Source: Gordionus sp. m RMFG-2023
Lineage: Eukaryota > Nematomorpha > Gordioida > Chordodea > Parachordodidae
Reading direction: 5' to 3'
NCBI RefSeq assembly: GCF_954871325.1
Contig: NC_088776.1
Span: 40,380,569 to 40,444,568, forward strand
Length of the DNA stretch: 64,000 bases
The notes under the pieces were generated by a model. The model worked only from the letters and a program-made list of their open reading frames with translations, was not told where the DNA came from and ran no database searches. This document shows positions 1-11,879 of the stretch, piece after piece. How positions within the stretch are numbered: position 1 is the stretch's first letter; each line of letters begins with the position of its first letter. A program made the translations under genes and the position numbers.

Positions 1-449
1 AAGAATGAAGACTTTCAGTCAAAAGATATTAAAATTAGCTATTATTTGATACCCATATCGATATTTTATTTTTATAAAAGTATTCCTGACCCCCCAGACC
101 TAGACTCGCCCATTAAGGGGGAGAGATTGAGCTCCAGATGAATAAATCTTTTGATTAGCTATCGATTGCCTATATTAGACATATCTTATTTCATAAGGCC
201 AAAAATAACAACATTGAAAATTAATAAATAACAATAAAATTAAAAAGAAATAAAACGAAACGCGCGTAAAACGCTTTTTAAAATAAAATTCCTCTTTATC
301 ACGATTAAAACGTGATAATACCGTATTATCATTCCTTAACTTAAAACCTTAATTTTTTAGTTATCCCTTTAAAACCCATGATGATTCCGGCTAGTTCTGA
401 TCCCTTTAAAAATTACGACATATATAATATTATATAATATTATCATTAC
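1..449. other. Left-edge intron of the ENTPD-like gene
   Basis: On the minus strand this follows the donor GTAATG at 449-444. I looked for the next ENTPD block (the Asp-Pro-Cys region that follows the SFLGFG motif) and did not find it. A short C/G-rich patch near 90-130 may be a transposon-end relic. The rest is A+T-rich with no recognised feature. Confidence 0.5.
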
Positions 450-726
450 TTCAACATCACACTCTTTTTATAAATATCAATGGTTTGATTGACACCAAAT
501 CCTAGGAAAGATTTAACATAAACATCATAATATTTCTTCTTTTTGATAGCCCCGTTTGGAATTCGGCCGCTTAAGTTTAATTGATAAATAGAATTTGCAA
601 CGATTTCATTGACTTGTTCTTTGCTCGTATTTTTAGAGTTTTTATAAACAAACGTGGAATAATTATGTGGAACTTCGTAAGCTATTTGAAGGGATGCTCC
701 TCCCATTTCTAATATACCCACAGTAC
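450..726 (-). CDS. ENTPD4/7-like: ENTPD-like nucleoside phosphatase, exon 3 (apyrase region 4)
   Basis: This exon starts after acceptor AG at 728-727 and ends before donor GTAATG at 449. Joined to exon 2 it reads KSTVGILEMGGASLQIAYEV, which is apyrase conserved region 4. The family normally has Asp where this protein has Glu (LEMGG rather than LDLGG or VDMGG). The IAYEVP continuation and the later YVKSFLGFGVN segment resemble the ENTPD4/7 branch (IAYEVP, YVATFLGFGGN) more than the cell-surface CD39 branch. The exon is 277 nt, enters in phase 1 and leaves in phase 2. The downstream exons, including the C-terminal domain and any second membrane segment, lie beyond the left edge, so completeness of the gene cannot be judged. 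Confidence 0.88.
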
Positions 727-986
727 CTATCAATAGCGAAATATTAGTATTATTTGTGACTAATTCATATTTTATATATAGCCTAACTGTTCCAGCTATT
801 ACAACATCCTCTTCATGGGCGCCTGAAGAAAGGGGCAAGGGAGTCGCTGACCCGCCCTTGAAAATTATATTTAAATTGTGTAATATTTATATTGTCATTT
901 TAAGAATTTTAAAATATTATGATTTGCCGTCTCGTAAAATTATAATATTAATAAAGATATTTAGTTATACATATTTTAATATCCTT

Positions 987-2452
987 TAGTGCTCTAAACA
1001 TTTCTAAAAAAATCGAACGCGTTTACGTTCACTTTCAAAAAAAAAGTAACCACGTTCGTTCAATTTTATGATAAATTTTTTTTAAAATTTATTTAATATA
1101 AATAAAATGTCTTATAGTTAACACAATATATTAGCCACGTTAAAATTAATATAGTTTTATTTTGATAATATAGTTTTATTTTGATAATATAATTATAAAT
1201 ACAATATAATATAACGAATAAAAAGATATTTTTTTTTATAAAAAAACTTTTCTTATTAAATTTTATTAGCAATTGTTTTCAAAATTTTCATCGGATAGAC
1301 AGGAGTACTTGGCAGTTAATACGGTATTCGATATACTAAAAACGCGCTCTATAGGAGCAGATGAGGGGATTGAGGTATTATTAATAAACAACTTTTTTAA
1401 CGTGGGGATTTATTAAAAACATTTATTGTTTTGCCTTTGCTTGAAAAAATTGAAATAAGCTATCCTCCTCCAATCCATCCTTTATTTACTCGTCAAAAAA
1501 GGATATTCGGAATTAACAGTTGCATTATCATTTCTAGGGTTTTCAATGCACTTTTTTAATAACGCTATAAGTTTATTTTTTATAGGTTCGTTCTTTGGAA
1601 GTTTTATCTATGGCCATTGAAACTTGAATATTGGATGTATAAATGCAGAAAGAACATATTGATCTTCATATATATGTTCAAATCTTTTAAAAAAATATAT
1701 ATGTAATTAATTTGATAGTGATAGGTTTAGTATTTTTTTATTAATCCCATTTAATAAGGCGTTTATCAATAGTTGACCATAATTTAAGCCACTAATTTTT
1801 TTTAATTTTAAAATAACTATCGTTATTGTTGGGGTCAAATAACCTAAATGCATTTTTTCAAATTTAATGATTTTACTTAGTTATATTATATTATATAAAA
1901 TAAAATAATTAATATTACAATCAAATATCGTTTAAATTGGAACTTGAAGATTTTGAAATACTTTTTGGGCACATTTTACATTGACAAGTATTGAATTAGT
2001 TCCTTCAATATAGGATGTACTGTAAAATATTTATCATATTTGGGCCATGGTAATGTTAATTCATCTGATTTTGAATTTTCAGAATCAGATAATGATAATG
2101 AATTAATAATATCCATGCTTATGCTAATCTATTAAATTAAATTTAAACAATAATATTCAAATTAATAAACTATAATATTTGTGTGTTAAAAAAATTGAAA
2201 TGTGAAAAGGAAAAAGAGTTGATTATAAAATATAAGACTTTTTTCTTAAAATATTAAATTTTTCAAATAAATAAAAATTAAAGGTGTTTATAAAATTGAA
2301 CGAACGTTAAATTTGAACGCGTTTGTCATAAAAAAGGAACGCATTCACGTTCAAAGTTCGTCAAAAATAAAAGGAACCTCCGTTCACCATTTTTTTAAAA
2401 AAAACGAACTTCGTTCACGAACGCGTTCAAACTAAACGCGTTTACAACACTA
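987..2452 (-). mobile_element. hAT element U in intron 2 of the ENTPD-like gene
   Basis: The element is bounded by a perfect 8-bp duplication ATATCCTT (979-986 and 2453-2460). The inverted ends are TAGTGCTCTAAAC on the left and TAGTGTTGTAAACGCG on the right, followed on each side by GAACGCGTTCACGTTC-like subterminal repeats. The 8-bp duplication and TAGTG tips mark the hAT superfamily. On the minus strand near 2,100-1,930 a degraded BED-finger-like stretch can be read (LTLPWPKYDKYFTVHP followed by a VKCAQK-like segment), and a further relic near 1,570-1,500 reads KLIALLKKCIENPRND. Stops interrupt all frames, so it is dead. Confidence 0.8.
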
Positions 2453-3163
2453 ATATCCTTGAATATTAGTAAATAAATCCTAAACAGTGTAGATCTTATC
2501 TTTGATATTTTAAGTTTCTTATCGATAACATTGAAAACTATTTCAAAAAGACAAATAAAATTTTAGTTTATATACATATAATGTTAATATTATACCTCAG
2601 TATATTTTTTGTTTTCTAATAGTATAATTATAAAACGATTCTTTTCCTGCTCTCAAGTCTTACATAGGGCTGAAGCCATAGACTCGAGTTCACCCAGAAT
2701 TTTTTTTATAAAAACAGTAAACTATCTAAAGTATAAGATTTTCAATAATGTAAAGGAATTGTATTTTTTAAAATCATATTTATATAAAGCAATTATAGCA
2801 TATATTTTACATTATATTATAATAATATAATATTTTTAGGATGGTGATTAATTATTTGGAAATAATTTTTGGGCTGAAAAAATTTTTTAATTAAATTTTA
2901 CACAAATTTATCATTTTAACCTACTTACTATTTAGGATACTATTTGTATTAATTGATAATTGTTTTATGTTAGATTTTATTTTGATATTTTTGAATACTC
3001 TGGTAATAAATAGTTTGAATTATTTTTTGACCGAAATATCCACTATACGTTTTGAATATTTATAGACCTTGGCAAAAATCCTGCCGGCACCCTTGCTCCT
3101 CTCCTTCGACCTCTTTTTGTAATTTTAAATGAAATATATTTTTATTTTAAAAATATTTTTAAC

Positions 3164-3481
3164 TTTTTGCATGTTTATCGAAATTTCCAAGTATGTAATT
3201 CATAGCTATCCACGCGTACACCGCTTCCATTTTTCCGCTTATAATTTGGATATGCGAAGCTGGGAAAAATAATTGAGGATACCTCATTGCAATATCATGT
3301 CTAATATCTTTCAGTATAGCCTCTTGTTCCATGTGTGAAACCAATCTCATGCCTGCTGTCGCCATTATGTACAGTGGGATATCATGATATTTTTTAAGGG
3401 GTATTTTTACCATGACAGAATCTATCAATTTAAATAGGTATTCCGCTGAATAGGTAGCATTTTTTGCCAATGATGATAGCC
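3164..3481 (-). CDS. ENTPD4/7-like: ENTPD-like nucleoside phosphatase, exon 2 (apyrase regions 2 and 3)
   Basis: The exon runs from acceptor TTTTAG at 3487-3482 to donor GTTAAA at 3163. It is 318 nt, entering in phase 1 (completing Gly with exon 1) and leaving in phase 1. It contains YIMATAGMRLV, which is apyrase region 2, and ISGKMEAVYAWIAMNYILG, which is region 3 with the Glu expected to act as catalytic base (KMEAVYAW corresponds to the family GKxEGxYAW). The start LSSLAKNATYSAEYLF matches the family GLSS block after region 1. No stops or shifts are seen. The open frame extends upstream as far as an ATG, but that part is intron, because the spliced frame joins exactly at the first Gly. Confidence 0.9.
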
Positions 3482-3899
3482 CTAAAATAAAATTGGTTTT
3501 CATTTTGTGTCTTCAAATTAATTATAATTTCGTTTTTAATAAAGTTAAAAATAATGTCTAATATATAAATTAGGATTGAAAATTAGTCGTAACATATTCC
3601 AAGATAGTACTTAATCAAAGCCTCCCATCCCCTTTTATTTATTTGGTACAAATTATACCAATGAATCATAGGATACTATAAACAAATAATTTTCTGATAA
3701 TTTAAAAAATATATAATGCTATCTTCAATTTCGTTTGATGAGATCCTTTATTTTTGAAAAAGGACTCTATATAACCAAAAATGTCATCTAGTTATTCATT
3801 ATTTTATTATACCATTGAAAAAAAGATATGATTGCTTATAAATGTTAATAATTTAAAGTTATTAGAAAACATTTTATCGTTTATTTATTAAGATATAGG

Positions 3900-4060
3900 G
3901 CGATTCCGCCATAAATTAGCCGAATTACGATCTGACCTTCTCAATTTTTTTAAATTTAGGTATTGTGGATGTGTTGGTGCAGCCCCGTCTCCGAGCCTGG
4001 AAAATTTTGCAAAATATTTTAACGGGGGGGGGGAGGGACTATTATTTTTTTTAATTTTTT
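3900..4060. other. G-run transposon-end relic in ENTPD-like intron 1
   Basis: A patch near 3,980-4,035 ends in a run of G and resembles the G-run next to the ends of the B-type elements in this window. No partner end or target duplication was found. Around it, 3,482-4,374 is A+T-rich intron with nothing recognised. Confidence 0.3.
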
Positions 4061-4918
4061 TTTTAAAGTTTTTTTAATGTTATTTTTTAATGTTATTTTT
4101 TAATGTTATTTTTTAATGATAATATAAAAAAAAAAATTCATTTTAAAAAAAAGAAATATTAAGTTTGTATGGAAGGAATCTTACTAAAAATAATAGGAAC
4201 TAAGAAATATTCTTAAAAATATATCAAATATAATTTTTTATAAAGTGAATAATTTTAATTTATTTATTTTAATAAAACTAAAATATAATTAAAAAACTAT
4301 TGATAAAATTAAATCATAAATTAAATAAAAAATTAAAGGACATTACAAACAGTGGAATATTATAGGGGAGACCAGGGCTAGTCGGCGCAAGGGGCTTGTC
4401 GGTTCAAAGGATTTTATTTTAAATCCAGTTAAGATTAAAATTTGAAATTTAGTTCTAAAATAGAATACTATAATATCCATAATTGGGGATGAAAATAATT
4501 TATAATATTTAACTATTTAAATTTTTATCCGTTATGACATGTTTTTGACGTCAAAATTACAATATTTTCACTTTATATTATTAGGTTGTATTAAAAAATT
4601 AAAAGTTTAAACATGACAAAATAAACATTATATAAAAGTTAAATATCTATTTCAATATTTGGGAAAGTTTCAGATTGATATATAATGCTTAAATATATAT
4701 TAAGATTAAATTAGTAATATTACCACCATTGAGGTTAGTAGAATCGTGGCTAGTAGGCGCAATCAGTCAATTTTTATTATATTTTTATGATACCCAAATA
4801 TATATGCAAAATTTAAGATAGTAAAATTTTTATTAAAAAAAGATTATGAAGAAACTATAAAACTGTATGAAAATGATATCTCATTAAGAAAAATACCATT
4901 TATTACAGGTTAAAATAT

Positions 4919-5270
4919 AATATTGTATAAATGTAATATATTAAATAATAATTATTATATAAATTTATTAATGTGATTGATTTTTCATAATACATTTCAA
5001 TTTTAATATAATATCAGACCTAAATAAATATCTTGCAAACTAAAATCTTCATATACATATTGTGAATAATATATTATATATTGTACAGATAATCATAATA
5101 TAATATTTTATAAATGTCATATATTAAATAATAATTATTATATAAATTTATTAATGTGATTGATTTTTCATAATACATTTCAATTTTAATATAATATCAG
5201 ACCTATATAAATATCTTGCAAACTAAAATCTTCATATACATATTGTGAATATATATTATATATTGTCACA
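4919..5270. repeat. Tandem duplication of about 180 bp inside H
   Basis: Two head-to-tail copies of a roughly 180-bp unit (about 4,919-5,099 and 5,100-5,270). Both contain ATATCAGACCTA followed by ATAAATATCTTGCAAAC. The copies differ at only a few sites, so the duplication is younger than most of the surrounding decay. Confidence 0.75.
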
Positions 5271-5284
5271 TATATTATATATAT

Positions 5285-5575
5285 TGCATATATAAATTTT
5301 AGCCTGATAATAAGATCAATTATTTAAATTAATTATATCTAGCAAACAAATATAATATATATATTTTTTTTTAATTGACAATATAATATGATTCAAATTA
5401 ATACATTTTATTAGATATGAACATTTTAGCATATAAATTTTAGCCTGATAATAATATCAATATATTTAAAATGAATTATATCTAACAAACAAATATTTAT
5501 ATATATATCTATTTTAATTGACAATATAACATGATTCAAATTAATTCATTTTATTGGACATGAATATTTTAGTTA
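5285..5575. repeat. Second tandem duplication (about 145 bp) inside H
   Basis: Units of about 145 bp begin GCATATAAATTTTAGCCTGA at about 5,287 and 5,432. Both continue through an ATTGACAATATAA stretch, and a third partial unit (TAGCCTGATAATAAAATCAA) follows at about 5,587. This unit is unrelated to the upstream 180-bp one. Confidence 0.7.
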
Positions 5576-7069
5576 TCAGATTATATTTAGCCTGATAATA
5601 AAATCAAATGATGTTATATATTTAAATATAGAATTAGATAAATTTTGAGTAAATTTATTATTAATAAATATAAACATTAATAAAAGATGTGTGCATTATA
5701 TGTAACAGGATTATAAAAGTTTTCATAATTTTGAAGATTGGTCAATGTAGAGTAGTTCTCTGTCAAAAAAGATTGTTATTTTATTTGTTATTATTATAAA
5801 TAGAATATTATATAAATAAAGTATCTGCGAAAAAATTTTTTTGTCCCATAAGAAGCCTAATAAACCACTTGATTCGACTAGCCCCATCGATGAACCGACT
5901 AACCACGGGTTCGGGGCTACTAGGTTCAAAAAATGACTTTTACTAAAACCTTTCTAGAAAAATAATTATTAAATATTTAAAAAATATAACAGTATATATT
6001 TATAGGTAGATGTTTAAGGTATCTATTGGTATTTTGTAAGATCTTATATGATCATTATTTTCGGAGCTATGATGATTTTGACAAAAATTGCGCCGACTAG
6101 CCCTGGTCTCCCCTATGTCGTAGATTTACAGTATATCTAATTTTAGCAATTATCATAACAATCAAGTAATTTTTACCAATATAGCGAATTATATATTTTG
6201 CAGAAAACTATAAAATATTGACAGAGTTGTTAAAGGATCGAATCAAAATATCGCTGATCCTGGATTCGATCCTAAATTTGTCAATTTTCTTGGATTCGGA
6301 ATCCTGACCTCAAATTGAGGCTCGTGATCGAGATCTTTTTCTTAAATATTCTATCCCGATCCTTTTAAAAATTAATTTTTTACTTAAAAAGCAACAAATA
6401 ATAAAAATTTTGAAAATTAAATTAAAATAATATTTTTAAAAAAATATCTATCTATATCATATTTTATCAACCACCATTCCACCATATTTCAAAAATTTCA
6501 TTTCTTCAATTTTTGGAAGTAATTTAAAGCCTACAAATACAAGTTTTTATTTATTTAATTTAATTTAAATATATTATAATATAAATAAATCTAGGTTTTA
6601 ATAATGTCCTCCATTATAAATTTAGAAGATGATTCATCTACTAGTACTACTATTGATATGACAGTAGATATAGGTGAGAATGAGAATCTTTTACCATTTC
6701 ATAATTTACGTAAGTAATTTACTCTATGTGTAACGGATGGAAGTAACCAGACAATGATCTATGCAAAATGTTCCTTATGCAAAAATAAGATTTCCTCCTC
6801 AAAGATTAGTAGCTCAAATTTAAAGAGACATATAAAAGTTTATTTTAAAAATATAATTTTTATTAATTTATGAAAATAATTAATATATTTATCTATGTGT
6901 TAATCTTAATTATAATAATCATATATTAGAATAAAATATTGTAAATTTGGTATTTTAAGAGAATTTATATATGACCTTTTTAACCACTTATAAATAATAA
7001 TATACCTTAATATGTTTAACAAAATTTGTGTTGAACCCTTTATTCATAAGTTCTTATATTATTAGATAT

Positions 7070-7255
7070 CAGATATCTGCAAAATTTATTAAAAAAATTA
7101 GTAAAATATTTTTAACAGGTCTGGTCTACTAAGCCTCTGATATCTGGTAAAATTTTAATGAGCCTAATAGGCATTAAAAATTATTAAATTTAATCAATAT
7201 TATACAATTGGTCAGGCCTGACTGTAAAATAAGGGCTAACTTTTGCAGATACCTG
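7070..7255. mobile_element. Small MITE Y inside P
   Basis: The inverted ends CAGATATCTGCAAAA and CAGGTATCTGCAAAAGTTAG enclose 186 bp. The tips resemble the A-type MITEs elsewhere in the window (TAGAGATCTGCAAA). The flanks TTAGATAT and ATTTATAT only partly agree, so the target duplication is uncertain. Confidence 0.5.
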
Positions 7256-7456
7256 ATTTATATGAATGAACACTTATTTAATAATAAATTAATTAACATT
7301 TATTAATATAGATTTCCTTCACTCTATGATGACAGTAATATATTGGCATCAATAATTCACCCAAAGTTTAAGCTCAATTGGCCTTTTATTAATCTGCCAC
7401 AAAATTTGTTGCTAAAAGTAAGGTTAATTGCCCATTTAGAAAATATACAGGGTCAA

Positions 7457-8048
7457 CCACATGCACAGCGTCTACATGACAGGATTTTTACTGGATGCAA
7501 ACCCCCTTCAAAAACCTTTGCCTATCCCGCTAAAAAATCACCGCCTTCGGCGTCGGTGTCTCTTTATCATTATCTTAACCTATTTATTTATTGATACTCT
7601 TTTCAAAGAATTTCTAAAGGATAATTTAAATTAATCTATCTCTACTACTAACTATCGATATTTTGTGTATATAAAGAATTTATTTTTTAGATAATAAATT
7701 CAATTAAAACCTACATTATTTACAATGAATTAATTATTATGGCATTATGAGCTTGCTAAAATATCTAAACCTTTTAAATTACATTTAAAAGGATAGTTTA
7801 TTTGGAAAACAATGTGTATGATTGTTTGCAATATATAAATTTGGTCGATGAATTGTATTATAATAAATCTATAATAAAAGTATTAATTTTTACAGCAATA
7901 AATTTTGTCTTATTTCATTTCAAAATTTAATAGATAACTCCCCAAAAAATTTATCCTACCCCCATTAGCGCAGCTTACCCCATACCCCCTCAAAAAAATA
8001 GGATGCAAACTGTTCCTACCCCTCCCGCTCATGTAGACGCTGCACATG
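7457..8048. mobile_element. TIR element Q interrupting the P transposase relic
   Basis: The inverted ends share AGCGTCTACATGA preceded by CATGCAC on the left and CATGTGC on the right, and the match continues weakly into GGATGCAAAC. The hAT transposase reading of P stops at the left edge and resumes at the right edge (GCAGATCCTTCAAATGAAAT), so Q inserted into P. No clear target duplication and no coding were seen. Superfamily unknown. Confidence 0.6.
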
Positions 8049-8483
8049 CAGATCCTTCAAATGAAATCGATACCTTTTTATGGAAAAATTCATCACAAAA
8101 TGCTCTTTCAATTAATAAATTTTTTTTATTCTAATCATGATTCAGTGAATATTTTTAATAATGTACTTAATGAAAAACGTGGATGTTTAAATGATGATAA
8201 TTTTGAAAAAAATTTATTATTAAAGGCTAATGTAATTATAAATAAATATATTCTAATTGTTATTATATATTATATTATTCAATTACAATAAATTTATACC
8301 ATATTTATTTAATTTTTATATTAGTTAATTTTGCATCAATCAGAAATTTAAATAAGAAAAGGATCGTGATCGTGATCGCGATCCATTTTTTTTAAAAAGG
8401 TCGATCCTGGATTTCGATCCTATTTTTTTAAAAAGATCGTGATCGGGATTCGATCTTTTTAAAGGGATCGATTAACAAGCCTG

Positions 8484-9043
8484 AATATTAATAAGAACAT
8501 CAGAAAATATCTTTTAAAGACATTGTGGGATGAATAATATGAAAATTAATTTTAAACATCATTTTTTATTTAAAATAAATAGATGGCGTTAAATAATTGA
8601 ATGATTGTTGCTATATTTATTATCAAGAGCATTGATTAGTAAAATTACAGTTAAAATATTAACTGTAATATATTTTCTAACTGTCAAATATGCCTGTAAA
8701 AGTGGAATTTTACCTAGTATTTTGTAACTAATTCTATATAATAGAGGAATATCAACTATAAGTCTATTTACTTTTTATAAATAAATTTCTTATACTTATT
8801 TGGAATAAATTATTACCATGCTTTTATATTAATTATAAACTTATAAAAACATATTTCATATTTGTTTCAGGCTTATTTTTTTTATTAAAAATAACCTCTT
8901 ATCTTGTAAAAATATTTTAGGACTATATATAGACTAAGGTAACCCTGTCGAAGGCCGGGCGGGTCTAGGGGCGAAGCCCCCTGGAATTTTTTAATTACCC
9001 CCCCCCCCCCCCCCAGAAAATTATGACTACGCCTATGCCCTTT
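8484..9043. other. A+T-rich intron stretch ending in a C-run transposon tip
   Basis: No gene was seen. At 8,940-9,036 there is a relic containing GGGGCGAAGCCCC, a run of 17 C, and then GACTACGCCTATG. It resembles a similar patch (GGCGAAGCCCC, then a C-run) at 40,262-40,330, so both are probably ends of one MITE family. Confidence 0.4.
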
Positions 9044-10894
9044 TGTAGTAAAGGAGTAATTGATTGTAATATTTTATTCATATTATGTTATATTGTCAGT
9101 TACTAATGATTATATATATGGATATTTTATTATGTTTTATAATGTATGATGAGTATAATAATTATGTACGATAAACTTCCTAATATTATATATATGCATT
9201 TATCCATAATGGAGGAATAAAATGGCAGAAACCCAATTGTATAATTGGCGACGGAGAAAAAAGGAAAAGAACATATAATGTGAAACCATTGGGTTTTATC
9301 AAATTAACTATGAAAAATTATTGGAAAATATCATTTCAATGGTAATAAACTATGGTATTATTTGGAAAATACATTAATGGTATATGAATTTATTATTATG
9401 CAATCTTGTCTTGAAATATGAATTATGAAAAACAATAATTGATTATACTATGAAATTCCAGAAGAATGAATGCACACAATTATTAAAAATGAGAAGGATA
9501 AAATTATGAATATTTAGAAATCTGTTGATAATAATTTAATAATCATTTGGAAGTATATGATAATATGGTATAATCTATTACTTATGGAAATATGATGGTA
9601 CAATCTTTTACTTATGGAAATTGATTACTCTTTGTGAAATGAACTTTATTGGAACAATTATATGGGAAAACATGAAGATTGATTTATGGATTATGGAATT
9701 TGGATTGAGGAAAGGGTTACTGATAAAACCTGGCTTTTTTTGACATTGTGAAAATGGATACTTATAAATATAGCTGGCTAATTAAGACCTAAAGATATAA
9801 GCATGTTGGGCTCTCAAATCACGTGACCTATTCAAAACTATTGGGGCTTCGAACTACTTCTTATACAATGTAGGGATTTGGATTACTTCATGGGCCATCC
9901 AAGGATGATAGAGATCTCTTGGCCAGCTCTAAGATAATAGTGACCTCATGGGCCATTCAAGGATGATAGCAATCTCTTGTCCAGCTCTAAGATAATAGTG
10001 ACCTCGTGGGCCATTCAAAAATGACAGTGATCTCTTGGCCAGCTCTAGGATAATGATGATCTCGTGGGCCTTTCAAGTACGATGTCTATCAATAAACTCG
10101 ATAGCGATATTCCGGTGGGAGATCTATCGATATTGAATCATCGGAGGGAGATCAAGGCACAATAACTCGATAATGATTCTCTAGTGGGAGATCAAGACAA
10201 TAAACTCGATAGCGATACTCCGGTGGGAGATCCATCTATATTGACTCACCGGTGGGAGATCAAGGCATAATGGCTCGATAACGATTCTCCGGTGGGAGAT
10301 CCATCGTTATTGATATTCCAGTGGGAGATCAATCAACAAGGGAAACTATATTGATACTCTAGGTGAGATCAATCTACAAGGGAAACGATATTGATACTCT
10401 AGGTGAGATCAATCTACAAGATAAACGATATTGATACTATAGGTGAGATCAATCTACAAGGGAAACGATATTGATACTCTTGGTGAGATCAATTAACAAG
10501 GAAAACAATATTGATATTCTAGGTGAGATCAATCAACAAGGAATACGATATTGATACTCTAGGTGAGATCAATCAACAAGGAAAACGATATTGTTACTTT
10601 AGAAGAGATCAATCTTACCAAGGCAGCGGTAAATGGAGACCAAAGACTAGGATGTTTTAAAAGAAATTAAGCTGTGTTTCCTTTCAATTAATAAAGGAAA
10701 AATGTAGTAAAGGAGTAATTTATTGTAATATTTTATTTACATATTATGTGTTATATTATCAGTTACTAATGATTATATATATGGATATTTTATTATGTTT
10801 TATAATGTATGATGTGTATAATAATTATGTAAGATAAACTTCCTAATATTATATATATGCATTTATCCATAATGGAGGAATAAAATGGCAGAAA
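9044..10894 (+). mobile_element. TRIM-like LTR retrotransposon fossil, non-coding
   Basis: Two direct terminal repeats (9,044-9,231 and 10,703-10,894, about 190 bp each) begin TGTAGTAAAGGAG and end GGCAGAAA. The flanks are a 5-bp duplication CCTTT (9,039-9,043 and 10,895-10,899). Just after the first LTR comes TTGGCGACGGAG, which looks like a primer-binding site of the Gypsy/BEL type. An A/G-rich tract (TAATAAAGGAAAAA) just before the second LTR is a likely polypurine tract. The 1.47-kb interior has no gag or pol and consists largely of tandem repeats. The LTRs are roughly 95 percent alike by eye, so the copy is moderately young for this window. It is a fossil with no protein of its own. Confidence 0.75.
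9890..10620 (+). repeat. Minisatellite blocks inside the LTR-type fossil
   Basis: Three block types follow one another. About 9,893-10,075 has three copies of a 58-bp unit (GGGCCATTCAAGGATGATAG...). About 10,090-10,320 has diverged units containing CGGTGGGAGATC. About 10,310-10,610 has seven or so copies of a 39-40-bp unit (GATACTCTAGGTGAGATCAA...). All share a GAGATC core, so they may be derived from one unit. Confidence 0.75.
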
Positions 10895-10899
10895 CCTTT

Positions 10900-11110
10900 T
10901 TGTATAACCTTTGTATTTATTCATTGCTCTTCCTAAGGTTGTTCTAGGAATATTAAATTTAGTAGCTATTAATAATGTTGATCTTATATGAAAGATTATA
11001 TCATCAATTGCCAGTTTAATTAGTTCATTCATCACTTGATTTTGCATCAAATATTGTTTTGCACGAGCTTTTGATTTGAATATGAATGTATGAATTTTGA
11101 CCAGTCATTG
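10900..11110 (-). pseudogene. psq-type helix-turn-helix relic (pogo/Tigger-like N-terminus)
   Basis: The minus strand reads ARAKQYLMQNQVMNELIKLA and then ATKFNIPRTTLGRAMNKYKG. The KFNIPRTTL helix-turn-helix is typical of the psq domain at the start of pogo/Tigger transposases. Only the start of the protein remains. A pogo catalytic relic lies about 1 kb to the right on the opposite strand, so the two are either from separate insertions or were rearranged. Confidence 0.5.
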
Positions 11111-11879
11111 CTTGGCCAGACAATACTCAACCACCTGTCTTTTATTAAGCGCCGGTTGCTGCCTCTTTCGGGGGGCTTATTTTTTATTTTTTTTCTGTTT
11201 ATTATTTTATATTAATATTAGATTAGTTCTTTTTCTGATTGGTTAATTTTTTTATTTTTTTTTTAAAATGAATGTATCATTTTTTATTTTAGATATTTTA
11301 AAATAGTTTTTTCTAAAATTTGTATACAGAGTTTATATATGAAAGGGGGGAGGGAGAGGAGAGAGGGTAGGAGAATTTTGCTTACAAATTTTTTAGAAAT
11401 ATTATTTTTTAAAAATAATTCTTAGTTTCGATTATTCTCAGGAGGGTAGGAGAATTTTTCCTATAAATTTTTTAAATTATATTATTTAGTAATTTTATGG
11501 ATCTATTATTAATAATTATAATACATTTCACTTTTGTCTTAAGACTTATCTTTGGCTTATATTCCATTTCTTAAAAGACATTTTTGATATAAAAAACATT
11601 TTTGGATATATAAATTCTTTTATACAAAAATGTATATTTTATGATGAATAGTTTTATAAAAAAATATCAACTTTTACATTCTTTCTTTCAAATGTTTAGG
11701 ATATATGCATACATTTATGGGGGTCAGGGAGTGGGGGGGAAGACTAAGGGGGATATTTTTTATTAGCTCAAAATGATATTAACAAAAAGTGATAAATCTC
11801 TGAATGGGGGGGGGGTGATTTTTCTTATCCCCCCCTTTGGCTACTCCTATGAAAAGGGATTTTGCAATATCCTCATATG

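Larger units (their letters stand above)
4375..6113. mobile_element. Non-coding mariner-like MITE H
   Basis: The inverted ends GGGGAGACCAGGGCTAGTCG and its complement are flanked by TA on both sides (4373-4374, 6114-6115). The perfect inverted match runs through AGTCGGCGCAA. TA duplication with a GGGGAGACYRGGG tip is the form of a widespread class of animal mariner-like or MITE families. No transposase coding was seen. The interior is A+T-rich and contains two tandem duplications. The element lies in ENTPD-like intron 1. A solo relic of the same end is at about 42,104-42,200 and a related larger element (H2) is at 58,613-61,930. Confidence 0.78.
6222..8483 (+). mobile_element. hAT element P with BED-finger transposase relic
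   Basis: The ends are CAGAGTTGTTAAAGGATCG on the left and CAGGCTTGTTAATCGATCCC on the right. The flanks AATATTGA and AATATTAA (7 of 8 matching) form the 8-bp duplication expected of hAT. Subterminal GATCGTGATCG-type repeats lie at both ends. On the plus strand, 6,604-6,846 encodes an N-terminal region with a BED-finger signature (AKCSLCKNKISSSKISSSNL followed by KRHIK). About 7,340-7,455 reads ILASIIHPKFKLNWPF, a hAT catalytic-core block, and about 8,150-8,250 reads NEKRGCLNDDNFEKNLLLKA, the C-terminal dimerisation block. Stops, missing blocks and the insertions Y and Q show it is dead. Confidence 0.82.

Noticed and set aside
756-989. Plus-strand frame opposite ENTPD exon 3
   Set aside because: It runs over the intron 2 boundary on the opposite strand, has biased composition and no recognisable domain.
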